From NCBI GenBank assembly GCA_022827055.1, contig JAJDTR010000115.1, positions 47,262 to 111,261 on the forward strand: 64,000 nucleotides of DNA. Reading direction: 5' to 3'. Shown piece after piece: positions 42,814 to 51,174 of the stretch; within the stretch, counting starts at the first letter, position 1; the number at the start of each line of letters is the position of its first letter. Below the pieces are notes generated by a model. The model did no database searches and was not told the DNA's origin. It saw only the letters and a list, made by a program, of their open reading frames with translations. This DNA comes from Candidatus Poribacteria bacterium. Lineage in GTDB: Bacteria > Poribacteria > WGA-4E > JAJDTR01. The translations under genes were made by a program, and so were the position numbers.

Positions 42814-42905
42814 CTATGGGGTGACGGGTTAACAGATTCAAGCGAGTGGATTTCTACCCTAGTCACTAGGGAATTGCTGCCGGTTTCGTTGTTCGTTCGT
42901 TTGAT

Positions 42906-42929
42906 GGTCTGGATTTGCCAATCCAGACC
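42906..42929. repeat. GGTCTGGATT palindrome
   Basis: GGTCTGGATT-TGCC-AATCCAGACC, ten-base perfect arms; shorter copy at 16217-16236. Confidence 0.8.
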
Positions 42930-42961
42930 GAGCAGCATAAAGTTGGGTTGCACCGGGACTT

Positions 42962-43996
42962 CTATGGACGCGGGGCAGGCGTGCCCATCGGGTGAGGGCC
43001 GTTCGTCATGGTTGACTTCCGAGCGAAGTCATAGACGGCGTCTTGGACTTCAAGTACTCGAACCGCAGTGAGGATATTTGGTTCAAAGGCACGACGTCCT
43101 TCGCTTATCGCCGAAAGGGCTTCGTCGATGATGCCTTGCATCCCCCCGCGCGAGACGTTTTCGGCAATCGCAACACCATCGGTCGTGTGAATTTCGATTA
43201 TGGCCTCGCCAGCGGTGTTGTACTGCTGAAACACCGACGCCTTCGTCCCGACGAATCGGAAGAAATGATCGCCGGCGCGCGCGCCTGAAGGATAGCAATA
43301 GCCCGATTCGATAATCCCGGTCACACCATCGTCAGTCCTTAGAATCCCCATGGCGATATCTTCCACGCAACGCTGGTGCGTCGCATTCGACATAACCGCA
43401 CCCACGACGGTGATAGGTTTGTCACCTACGAACTGTAGAAAGGTATCGATTCCGTGGGCGGCTTCAACCCCCCAGCTGCCGCCGCCGGAGATTTGCGGAT
43501 CGTTGTGCCAAGACGATGGCGTCGGATCGTAGCGGGAGGGCGGCCCATTATTTAGCCGGCTGTTATATAGCACGAGGTCGCCGAGTGAGCCGTCTTCAAC
43601 CATCTTTTGAGCCACGCTCACAATGCTGCTTGCGCGGTTGGGCAACGTCAGCGCACTGAAAACGCCGTGTTTTTCGGACGCCTCGGCGACCGGCCGCAGA
43701 CGCGAAGCACAATCCGCAAACGGTTTGTCCAGCAGGTACGGGACGCGCCGATCCACACATGCGCCGACAAGGGACGGCATCTCAATATGCTTGCCCGCCA
43801 CGAGCGCCGCATCCGGCTTGGTAGCGTCCAAGCAGGATGCAGCAGTATTGAATCCGGGACATTGAAAGTCATCGACAAGCCGTTGCCGCGGTACTTCCTC
43901 GGCATCCATGACACCCACAATTTCGTGGCCAAATCTTTGCGCTGTCTGTGCCATGCCGCGTCCGTGGTGACTGAAAGAAAGTAACACTAACCTCAT
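42962..43996 (-). CDS. Gfo/Idh/MocA family oxidoreductase
   Basis: 344 residues, ATG behind AGAGGTGAGAT. The N-terminal part (MRLVLLSFSHHGRGMAQTAQ) lacks a clean GxGxxG, and the EKP motif appears as VPYLLDKPFADC. The C-terminal domain includes SWGVEAAHGIDTFLQFVGD with His and Asp at the active site, then FVGTKASVFQQY. NAD(P)-dependent oxidation of a sugar or polyol is the family role; the substrate is not known. Its last codons run into a repeat, so the C-terminus (PMGTPAPRP) may be altered. First of three homologues on this strand, separated by spacers and so not an obvious operon. Confidence 0.88.
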   Translation of the reverse strand: MRLVLLSFSHHGRGMAQTAQRFGHEIVGVMDAEEVPRQRLVDDFQCPGFNTAASCLDATKPDAALVAGKHIEMPSLVGACVDRRVPYLLDKPFADCASRLRPVAEASEKHGVFSALTLPNRASSIVSVAQKMVEDGSLGDLVLYNSRLNNGPPSRYDPTPSSWHNDPQISGGGSWGVEAAHGIDTFLQFVGDKPITVVGAVMSNATHQRCVEDIAMGILRTDDGVTGIIESGYCYPSGARAGDHFFRFVGTKASVFQQYNTAGEAIIEIHTTDGVAIAENVSRGGMQGIIDEALSAISEGRRAFEPNILTAVRVLEVQDAVYDFARKSTMTNGPHPMGTPAPRP

Positions 43997-44144
43997 ATCT
44001 CACCTCTTCCGTTGCTGTACTCGTACCAAAGGGGTCAAAATTCTGTGGATTCATGCCATCAATGCGGCGCACCAAGGGGTCGGAGTGTTGTCTTGATGCA
44101 CCGCCTGGAAGCTGCCATTGAATTCTCTATCGATCAAGCGAACA

Positions 44145-44220
44145 ATCAAGTGAGTGAATAACGAACGCGATAGAGATCTTTTAGTGAGTGCGATAGAAAG
44201 TCTCGCGCGATCGAGTTCCG
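44145..44220 (-). repeat. CTATCGC/TTGATT repeats in inverse orientation
   Basis: Two or three units, marked by AATCAAGTGAGTGAATAACG, GCGATAGAGATC and GCGATAGAAAGTC, between two Gfo/Idh/MocA genes. Confidence 0.6.
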
Positions 44221-44263
44221 CTTTGTAGAAAAACTCGGTTTCTGCGTCAATGGCGCTACCCGC

Positions 44264-45286
44264 TTAATCAATTTGGAATCCCAAACTCCGATCAGCCATG
44301 GGAAGGTCAATCTTTTCTCCACCCCGCCGGTGCGATTCGCGCAATGCGACCGCGATTTCCAAGGCTTCACGTCCGTATTCCCCCGGGCAGAGCGGCTCTG
44401 TACCCTCGTCGAGATTTTTAACGATTCCCTCGACGGCGGCTTGTTGAGAGCTCCTCGGGCGTTTTGGATTGGGAAACTGACGACGGATGGGTTCGCGGGT
44501 GTCCGGGTATCGGCTCCACATCTCAAAGTCGGCGTGCTCGTTTCTGCAACTGAACCATCCATCGCGCCCTATAAAGTCGATGTTTAGCCAACCGCCGTTG
44601 TTCAGGAATCCCCGAATTCCGTTCTCGTAGAGGATCATGCCGGTTCCCTGCAAATCTTTCTCTCCCGCGGCTGCTTCGTCGCTGTTCATGTGTCCGAAAA
44701 CCCATTTTGCGGGTGCATCCGCAAACTGGCGGAACAGTGCAAGAGTGTGACTGTGTCCACCGTTAAAGCTCCAACTGTAGTTGGCGACCATTGAGGAGAA
44801 TTCCCCGATATCTCCCCTCCTTATGGACTGCAAACACATCTGCAACCAAGGGCTCCAGTTCTTGTGGCACGCCATGGCGAAAATCACACCATGATTGCGG
44901 CATGTTTCAATCATTGCATCCGCTTCCGCCAGCGTTCGACTGATCGGTTTGGTCGCATAGATTGCTTTGACGCCCGCCTCGGCAGCCGCCATAACCACCT
45001 CCGCCCTCTCCGTGGTCTTGGTTGTGACACTGACAATATCCGGCTTCTCCTTGGCGAGCATCTCCTTGTAGTCGGTGTAAAGCGCGGTGACGTTCCAACG
45101 CTGTTTGAAATCTTCAAGCTGGTCTCTCGAAAGGTCGGCGCCAGCTATCAAGTCCACACCCTTTGCTTCCACGTATGCCGGTGCGTGTGCCCACGGATAG
45201 CGAAATTGCGGACGATTGACTTGCTCGTCGTCGATAGTGCTGCCAATCCGGCCACAGCCGATTACAGCCGCACGATAGGATGCCAT
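44264..45286 (-). CDS. Gfo/Idh/MocA family oxidoreductase
   Basis: 340 residues, ATG behind AGGGAGGAAAATTT. Clear nucleotide-binding start AAVIGCGRIGSTIDDEQ, then VKAIYATKPISRTLAEADAM, where the usual Glu-Lys-Pro is Thr-Lys-Pro with the catalytic Lys kept. C-terminal domain with MVANYSWSFNGGHSHTLALF and FLNNGGWLNIDFIGRDGW. It is close in style to the next gene upstream (45437-46567), including the LIEADAM/LAEADAM helix and the YADYREML / YTDYKEML motif, so the two are probably paralogues acting on related compounds. Confidence 0.9.
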   Translation of the reverse strand: MASYRAAVIGCGRIGSTIDDEQVNRPQFRYPWAHAPAYVEAKGVDLIAGADLSRDQLEDFKQRWNVTALYTDYKEMLAKEKPDIVSVTTKTTERAEVVMAAAEAGVKAIYATKPISRTLAEADAMIETCRNHGVIFAMACHKNWSPWLQMCLQSIRRGDIGEFSSMVANYSWSFNGGHSHTLALFRQFADAPAKWVFGHMNSDEAAAGEKDLQGTGMILYENGIRGFLNNGGWLNIDFIGRDGWFSCRNEHADFEMWSRYPDTREPIRRQFPNPKRPRSSQQAAVEGIVKNLDEGTEPLCPGEYGREALEIAVALRESHRRGGEKIDLPMADRSLGFQID

Positions 45287-45436
45287 AAATTTTCCTCCCT
45301 ATTACGCATTATTTTACGATCTTGTCTTTTCTCATGGTACATGTCGTGAAAGTCTGAGAATCCTCCGAACGGTTCAATGAACTCTCGCCACGCTTAATAC
45401 ACTTAACTTAATAGATCCCCGATCGCAAATTTCGAA

Positions 45437-46567
45437 CTATATCGCTTCTCTCCGCCAGACTTCATACGGATTCTCACGGTTTTCAAGCGGGAAAGACACT
45501 CGTGTCCCCAGCCGCTGGGATTCGTGGACAGCCATAATCATTTCAAGGGCGGCGCGTGCATCGTGTCCGCTCGAACAGTTGCGCACTTCGCCATCTTCCT
45601 CTATGGCTTGAATGAGCTCTTCGACAATCATCCGGTTGCTGCGTTCTGTATCGCCCTCCGGCGCATTCTCCCAGTCATCAAGAAGGACACGTTCCCATTT
45701 GCCGTTTTCTTCGCCCGGAATCCAGGTGCCGTAGGGATAGATGTACATCTCTCCTTTGGGAGAGTTTCGGAGCGCAATAATCCCCTCGCTGCCATGTACC
45801 TCAAACCCGAACCAACGCGCGGAGTCTATGCCCCCGGGTGGAATGCCCGTGTGAGTTTCATACGATGCCCGTATCCCATTCTTGAAAACGTAATACCCCG
45901 CTGCACCGTTTCCGGCGAGGAGACCGACCTGTTCATCGCCCTCCCAGACATCCTCAAGGCTTATCTCCCTTCCGTCTTGGGTGACGTGGCCATGCGCCCA
46001 AGCAACATCGGAGCCTGCGAAAAATCGCATGCTATCCAGGATGTGTGTTCCCAAGACCATCAGATCCATTGCGCCCGCGCGGCGATCGTCCTTTCCGTGC
46101 CCGCGCATCACGAGAATGTCGCCGATTTCTCCCGCGTCAACCAGTTTTTTGGCGTACTGCTCATAACCGCTTGCCCGCCGGTGTGCAACCGCCATTTTTA
46201 CTCCGTTGCGTTCACACGCATCAATCATGGCATCGGCTTCAATCAATGTTCGCGCAAAGGGCTTCTCACAGAAAATGCCTTTCACTCCCGCTTCGGCGCA
46301 CGCAATTACCATTTCTGCGTGGCAGTCTATCCAGCGCGGGCAAACGCTGACCACATCCAGATTCGCCTTTTCTAGCATCTCTCTGTAATCGGCGTACGAT
46401 TGCTCGGCGCCTGTCCGCTCGACGGCTTCCTGACGTCCGTTCGGATCGGGATCGGCAACCGCAATAAACTCTACATGCGGAATACCCTCGTAAGCTACGT
46501 CCAAGCCGTGGCCATAATTTCCGCCGCCCGTCCTACCAATGGCGCCGGCGCGATAGGTTATGGTCAT
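45437..46567 (-). CDS. Gfo/Idh/MocA family oxidoreductase
   Basis: 376 residues from ATG 46567 (GGGGGA eight bases upstream; 46591 is an in-frame alternative without a site). AGAIGRTGGGNYGHGLD, then VAVADPDPNGRQEA, IFCEKPFARTLIEADAMI with an intact Glu-Lys-Pro, and a C-terminal sheet with GFEVHGSEGIIALRNSP. Standard length for a cytoplasmic NAD(P)-dependent sugar or inositol dehydrogenase. Paralogue of the 44264-45286 gene. Substrate not inferable; the nearby sialidase and LamG proteins make a glycan-derived sugar possible. Confidence 0.9.
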   Translation of the reverse strand: MTITYRAGAIGRTGGGNYGHGLDVAYEGIPHVEFIAVADPDPNGRQEAVERTGAEQSYADYREMLEKANLDVVSVCPRWIDCHAEMVIACAEAGVKGIFCEKPFARTLIEADAMIDACERNGVKMAVAHRRASGYEQYAKKLVDAGEIGDILVMRGHGKDDRRAGAMDLMVLGTHILDSMRFFAGSDVAWAHGHVTQDGREISLEDVWEGDEQVGLLAGNGAAGYYVFKNGIRASYETHTGIPPGGIDSARWFGFEVHGSEGIIALRNSPKGEMYIYPYGTWIPGEENGKWERVLLDDWENAPEGDTERSNRMIVEELIQAIEEDGEVRNCSSGHDARAALEMIMAVHESQRLGTRVSFPLENRENPYEVWRREAI

Positions 46568-46913
46568 GTGTTTTTCCCCCAAAATATTCAAGATTGACTG
46601 TACCGGGATCTATATGGATGACAACTTTTTCATTATACGTGACTCGTATCCAAAGATCAAGAGCGGTTTTTTGTGGAAATTGTCATCATGATTTCGATGG
46701 AAGGAGCAGCAGGAAAGGGGAGGAACTCATGATTATCGTGTAACTGAAACGAGGTTCGATTTACATTTTCTCTTGACTGCCATTTCACCCATAATATATA
46801 CTTTTTAGAGACGTGCGTAAAAGCACGAATCTCTTGAAAGATTCAGATGTTCAGATTGCCCTTAATGATAATGGCGAGGACAATTGTTCAAAACTTTTAG
46901 TGAAAGGAAAACT
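46568..46913. other. Divergent spacer with promoter and two hairpins
   Basis: About 345 bases between the divergent dehydrogenase and LamG genes. It holds the promoter and hairpins listed next; the remainder shows nothing further. Confidence 0.5.
46773..46844 (+). promoter_or_regulatory. Promoter with two hairpins in the leader of the first LamG gene
   Basis: TTGACT (46773-46778) and TATATA (46795-46800) are 16 bases apart. Downstream are CGTGC-GTAAAA-GCACG (46812-46827) and GAATCT-CTTGAA-AGATTC (46827-46844), which would lie at the 5' end of the transcript. Confidence 0.45.
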
Positions 46914-47768
46914 TTGAAAGACATGTTTACAAGAATAGCAACAATCATTGCCGTAGGGTTTCTTCTTGCGGTAGTTAGCCCAATCGCGATGGCTCAGCCA
47001 CCGATACTCGTGCTGGACGCCAACGAAGACGATGACGCCAAGGACGGCTGGACGAACACCGGCAGCGCAGGCGGCGTGGTGCCAACCGGCGATGGAAGAC
47101 CGGATTATGACAGAGATGGGGGACCGGGCGGTACCGCTGCCTATACCTCGACCGAGTGCAACCACAATTTCTCTAGCGGTGACGACGGATTAGATGGCAG
47201 ACCCGAACTGTTGGTCGCAAGTTGGACGCTTGAGGTCGTCGCGAAACAGACCGGCACTGCGGTCGATGTTGCCGAAGGCGGCGGCGAACACCACCTGGTC
47301 GGATTTTTTGATCAGCCTTGGCCGCCCAATCAGTGGATCGGATATCGCTTCGAGCTAGGTGATCCTGCGGATTTATCGTCGTCTGACCTGCGAATCACGC
47401 TTGCTGCCGCCAAATCTGGCGGAGTTGACAATAACCAACATCTTTTCCCCGTTGGGACGCTTCCGTTTGGCGAGTGGGCAGTGCTAACCACCACGTTCAA
47501 CAATGATGACGGCGTGATGAAGACCTACGTCAATGGCGAAGAGCAGAGTGAGTTCGAGACGATACAAGACTTCGACGACACAATCCCGTTCGATATGATT
47601 GGGATCTTCCTGATTCCGGGAGACAATCCCTGCCGCGGCTTCGGCGGTTCCATCTCCAGGGTCAGAATGTGGGATAGAGTGGTTGACGCCGGTGAGTTCG
47701 GTACGGCTGTCGAGGCGAACGGCAAGCTCGCCACAACTTGGAGCCGTGTAAAAGCGGGCAGTTATTAA
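46914..47768 (+). CDS. Secreted LamG-like protein with GK..TTWS C-terminal motif
   Basis: 284 residues from TTG 46914 (AAAGGA five bases upstream; ATG 46923 is 14 away). Signal peptide FTRIATIIAVGFLLAVVSPIAMA. The rest is a concanavalin-type sandwich: LVLDANEDDDAKDGWTNTGSAGG, SWTLEVVAKQTG, GEHHLVGFFDQPWPPNQWIG, EWAVLTTTFNNDDGVMKTYVNG and GSISRVRMWDRVVDAGEF, a LamG/laminin-G layout. LamG domains bind glycans or proteins, often with calcium. The ending AVEANGKLATTWSRVKAGSY carries the motif shared by five secreted proteins. It ends 38 bases before a strong terminator. Confidence 0.8.
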   Translation: MKDMFTRIATIIAVGFLLAVVSPIAMAQPPILVLDANEDDDAKDGWTNTGSAGGVVPTGDGRPDYDRDGGPGGTAAYTSTECNHNFSSGDDGLDGRPELLVASWTLEVVAKQTGTAVDVAEGGGEHHLVGFFDQPWPPNQWIGYRFELGDPADLSSSDLRITLAAAKSGGVDNNQHLFPVGTLPFGEWAVLTTTFNNDDGVMKTYVNGEEQSEFETIQDFDDTIPFDMIGIFLIPGDNPCRGFGGSISRVRMWDRVVDAGEFGTAVEANGKLATTWSRVKAGSY

Positions 47769-47805
47769 GCCAAGTTACAACTAGTCTAGGTTTGATGTTT
47801 TTTCA

Positions 47806-47853
47806 ACCCAAGTTTCGGCTGTGGCGATGCTGCACCGGAACTTGGGTTTTTTG
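47806..47853 (+). terminator. Rho-independent terminator after the first LamG gene
   Basis: AACCCAAGTT-T-CGG pairs with CCG-G-AACTTGGGTT across a short centre and is followed by TTTTTT. T residues on the left side suggest it could also work in the other direction. Confidence 0.85.
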
Positions 47854-47875
47854 TATGTGAGAATCCAATGCAGGC

Positions 47876-47972
47876 GGAGTAAGGGGATTTCTATCGCACT
47901 CCTTGTCCAGTCGTTTGATGGATCTCTATCGCCTTCGCTCAGTCGATCTATTCGCTCGCTTGATTCCCGCCT
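47876..47972 (+). repeat. CTATCGC/TTGATT repeats nested in a short GC palindrome
   Basis: GGGGATTTCTATCGCACTC...TTTGAT and a second partial unit ending CGCTTGATT lie between AGGCGG and CCCGCCTAC, which look like separated palindrome arms. Confidence 0.55.
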
Positions 47973-48064
47973 ACAGGAGTCAGCATGAAGCACAACAATC
48001 GGCATAAGGCGTATCATAATGGCATATTCAATACAGAACATATACGTTCATTTTTTGGAAGCAC

Positions 48065-48895
48065 ATGAATAGACTACTCATTCTCAGTATCGGTATTCTG
48101 TTAGTAACGGCGGTTCCGATGTCGGCGGGTTATGTCCCCGAACCCATCCTTTATCTTGACGCCGCAGACAATCCTGCACACCCGAAGTCTTGGACCAATC
48201 TGGGGACGGCAGGCGGACAGTTGCCCAGTCGCAGCGGCGGGGCAAAACTGGAACAAAATGCAGGACCGGATGGCGGACCTGCATACACTGCCAATAGAGG
48301 GGGACAATCCTATGGCCACGCCGGTGTTTCTCTTTTCTTTGAGGACTGGACGATCGAGATTTGGGTGAAGCGCAATGGGCCCGCCTCTGGCGGCGGAGAG
48401 CACCAAATCTTCGGCATGGCAGATCGTCCCTGGCCCTTCAAACAAAGCATTCTCCTACGATTCGACGGCGCTGAATCCGGTCACATCCGCGCGACGCTCA
48501 TCTCCGAAGAAGGCGGCGGTCCGGGCGGTACCGATCACATCGCACCTAACGGTCTCGACCTTGGAGCGAAGAGATGGCACCATGTTGTATTGACTTTCGA
48601 CAGTCGTTCCCGCTCATTGCAATCCTATCTTGACGGAAAATTTCTCGGCAAGGATGCTACGAATCAGAGTTTCGACGATGAGTTAGAGGTGAAGCGAGTC
48701 ACGGCATTCAGATCGGATGCCGTCGATCCCGATGATCGTGTTCTCAATGGTTCGATTAGTCTCATCAGGATGTATGACAGAGAGTTGGACCAGAACGAGG
48801 TTCGCGAAAATTTCCGCCATCCACGCGCCTCTCAAGCTGTCGATCCCGCCGAAAAAGTGACGACGACTTGGGGAAGGTTGAAGAGAACGCTCTAG
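48065..48895 (+). CDS. Secreted LamG-domain protein with GK-type TTWG C-terminal motif
   Basis: 276 residues. Signal peptide LLILSIGILLVTAVPMSAG. The body matches the preceding LamG gene in layout: LYLDAADNPAHPKSWTNLGTAGG, DWTIEIWVKRNG, GEHQIFGMADRPWPFKQS, RWHHVVLTFDSRSRSLQSYLDG and GSISLIRMYDRELDQNEV. The W-H-H-V-V strand is the LamG hallmark. It ends AVDPAEKVTTTWGRLKRTL. Secreted carbohydrate or matrix binding is the likely role; partner unknown. Its start is preceded only by GGAAG at short range. Confidence 0.82.
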   Translation: MNRLLILSIGILLVTAVPMSAGYVPEPILYLDAADNPAHPKSWTNLGTAGGQLPSRSGGAKLEQNAGPDGGPAYTANRGGQSYGHAGVSLFFEDWTIEIWVKRNGPASGGGEHQIFGMADRPWPFKQSILLRFDGAESGHIRATLISEEGGGPGGTDHIAPNGLDLGAKRWHHVVLTFDSRSRSLQSYLDGKFLGKDATNQSFDDELEVKRVTAFRSDAVDPDDRVLNGSISLIRMYDRELDQNEVRENFRHPRASQAVDPAEKVTTTWGRLKRTL

Positions 48896-49116
48896 GGGAT
48901 GATCGTCGTGCCTCAACGATTTTTATTCCGAGAACGTATGGTAGATGTTCGCAGTAGGTGCGGTTTCTGACCCCATCTACAGGTGTTGTATACCTACTTC
49001 TTGTGAACCTAGGCAGTATTGAATACTTGGAAAAATAATCGCATGGCTTTAGATTTCGCAGTGGAACATTCACGATCAATGAGTCAAATGGGAGCGAGAA
49101 ACTAAAATAGCGTACG

Positions 49117-49968
49117 ATGGAAAAACAGGGGACAAATTGGCTATTCGGACTAACAATCTGCCTGCTACTGGTTGCGATGGTTTTGCCCGCACATGCGCTT
49201 GATGAAAGTTTGTTGCTTTACCTCACTTTCGACGTGGACACCGGTGATGTCGCGAGAGACATGACGGGAAAGACCAAAGGTGGAAAACTCGTCGGAGGCA
49301 CAAAAATCATTACGTCGGGCGCCCATTCCAGGGCACTGGAACTCAATGGAAAAGACGGCTATGTGGAGATTGAGCTGAGTCCCGAGATGATTGAGGCGGA
49401 AAGAGATTCGTTCAGCGCCGAGTTCTGGATGCAAACTCGAGCACAGGGCATTCCGGAGGCTGGACAGTGGTTCATCGGGCTGGGTATTTTCGGCGGATTT
49501 GGTCCCAAAGATCACTTTCAGGGGCACTGGACGCTGTTCCTGTTAGCCAACGACATCTTGCAATTCAACGTAGTCAACGCCAGTCAGCATACCAATGACG
49601 GCAGGGACGGTGTGTTAATAGAAAAGCCGGTGGTCAACGATGGCTCTTGGCACCATGTGGTTGCCGTCCGTGATGAAGATAGTAAGCAGATTAGAGTTTT
49701 TATAGATGGCGCCTTGGCGGGAGAGGCGCTCGATATTACGAGAGGGCTCAACAGCAAACCGGACGACCCCAAGGCACGACGGAAAATCTGGTTGGGGAAT
49801 CATCTTAAAGTTTTTTGGCCCGTGAGATTTGATGAAGTGCGGTTCTGGAGTAGAGCACTGAGCAAAGACGAGATTTTGAAGTACATGACGTGGTTTTCGG
49901 TCGGCGTATCGGGTAAGCTGCCACTGACGTGGGGCGAGATTAAGGCGCGTCACAACGACGGTGGTTAG
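49117..49968 (+). CDS. Secreted LamG-domain protein with TWG C-terminal motif (pair member 1)
   Basis: 283 residues. Signal peptide LFGLTICLLLVAMVLPAHA. Single LamG/concanavalin domain: LLLYLTFDVDTGDVARDMTG, ALELNGKDGYVEIELS, SFSAEFWMQTRAQG, SWHHVVAVRDEDSKQIRVFIDG and FDEVRFWSRALSKDEI. Near the end FSVGVSGKLPLTWGEIKARH. It is closely related to the next gene and arose by tandem duplication. The DMTGKTKGGKLVGG segment is shared by the two and absent from the other LamG proteins. Confidence 0.85.
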   Translation: MEKQGTNWLFGLTICLLLVAMVLPAHALDESLLLYLTFDVDTGDVARDMTGKTKGGKLVGGTKIITSGAHSRALELNGKDGYVEIELSPEMIEAERDSFSAEFWMQTRAQGIPEAGQWFIGLGIFGGFGPKDHFQGHWTLFLLANDILQFNVVNASQHTNDGRDGVLIEKPVVNDGSWHHVVAVRDEDSKQIRVFIDGALAGEALDITRGLNSKPDDPKARRKIWLGNHLKVFWPVRFDEVRFWSRALSKDEILKYMTWFSVGVSGKLPLTWGEIKARHNDGG

Positions 49969-50085
49969 CGGCTTATGCCAACCGGGTGCCTATGAGATTT
50001 CAATGGATATGAGGTGGTTCTTGTTAGACGAGTTGGATAAGTTACCCTTGACGGGGAACGAAATACAAAGAAATACGGGGGATAA

Positions 50086-50934
50086 ATGATGGCAGCATCG
50101 CAGAATCTATCTATCGGATTGGCGGCTTTCGTGTTTTTGATGGCAGTAGTTTTGCCCGTGGAAGGCTTTGATGACAACCTTCTACTTTATCTCACTTTCG
50201 ACAATGACACCCCAGGGGTCACGGCGGACGTCACCGGCAAAACGAAGGGCGGCAAACTCGTCGGCGGCACACGAGTGATTCCGGGGGGCGTTCACGCGAG
50301 GGCATTGGAACTCAATGGCACCAGCGGTTTTGTAGAAATCGAACTGACTGATGAGATGATTGAAGCCGAAAGGAACTCCTTCACCACCGACTTCTGGATT
50401 CAGACTCAGGCGAAGGGCATCCCGCCGCCCGAGGGCGTAGAACGGTTTGTCGGGCTTGGCATCATCGGAGGGTTTGGCCCCGAAACCCACTTTCAGGGAC
50501 ACTGGTCGATTCTGCTGTTGAATGAGGATTTTCTTCGATTCTTTGTAGTAAATGTGAACAGCTTTGTCAACGATGGAAAGGATGGCGTGATAGCAGAGAG
50601 GCCGAAGATAAACGATGGCGTGTGGCACCACATCGCCGCCGTACGCGACGAGGGGGACAAGCAACTCCGACTTTATATTGACGGCAACTTGGCGGGCGAG
50701 GCGCAGGATCTCACACGATCGCTTAACAGCAAACCGGGCGATGATAAAGCTCGAACCAAGATTTGGCTGGGAAATCATCGAGAAGTTTTCTATCCGGTGA
50801 AATTTGATGAGGTGCGGTTTTGGAATAAGGCGCTAACCCAAGAGGAGGTTTCGGCGAACATGACGACGTTTGCAGTCGAGTCTTACGGGAAATTAGCTCT
50901 TACGTGGGGCGGAGTCAAGAGCTCGTTTGAATAA
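50086..50934 (+). CDS. Secreted LamG-domain protein with TWG C-terminal motif (pair member 2)
   Basis: 282 residues from the first of two adjacent ATGs (the second, 50089, is better spaced from GGGGG). Signal peptide LAAFVFLMAVVLPVEG. Tandem paralogue of the previous gene over its whole length: LLLYLTFDNDTPGVTADVTG, TSGFVEIELTDEMIEAER, VWHHIAAVRDEGDKQLRLY and FDEVRFWNKALTQEEV. Ends FAVESYGKLALTWGGVKSS. Predicted secreted; ligand unknown. Confidence 0.85.
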   Translation: MMAASQNLSIGLAAFVFLMAVVLPVEGFDDNLLLYLTFDNDTPGVTADVTGKTKGGKLVGGTRVIPGGVHARALELNGTSGFVEIELTDEMIEAERNSFTTDFWIQTQAKGIPPPEGVERFVGLGIIGGFGPETHFQGHWSILLLNEDFLRFFVVNVNSFVNDGKDGVIAERPKINDGVWHHIAAVRDEGDKQLRLYIDGNLAGEAQDLTRSLNSKPGDDKARTKIWLGNHREVFYPVKFDEVRFWNKALTQEEVSANMTTFAVESYGKLALTWGGVKSSFE

Positions 50935-51174
50935 TGGGCGGTAAGAACTTAGGTGGTCATGTGTGCGGGGGCTTTTGGGCACGCGTTGTTGGGGTTCACT
51001 ATATCTTTAACAAAAACGGCTCATCGGAAGGCAGATTCCTCCTTGGAAACTTGATAGAACCCGTTTGCTGACCGCTTAACCCAACCTACAACTTCCTGTC
51101 CCGCTTGATCCTACTCTACAAACTACTGTGAATCATACATGCAAATGAATCGAGGGTGAAAACCGGAGGAATGG

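Larger units (their letters stand above)
42608..42961. other. Repeat-filled spacer
   Basis: About 350 bases holding a GTTGGGTTTCAC...AACCCAACC hairpin (42752-42813) with a CTATCGTGCTC/TTTGAT repeat in its loop, the GGTCTGGATT palindrome (42906-42929) and half of another GTTGGGTT unit. No gene. Confidence 0.65.
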
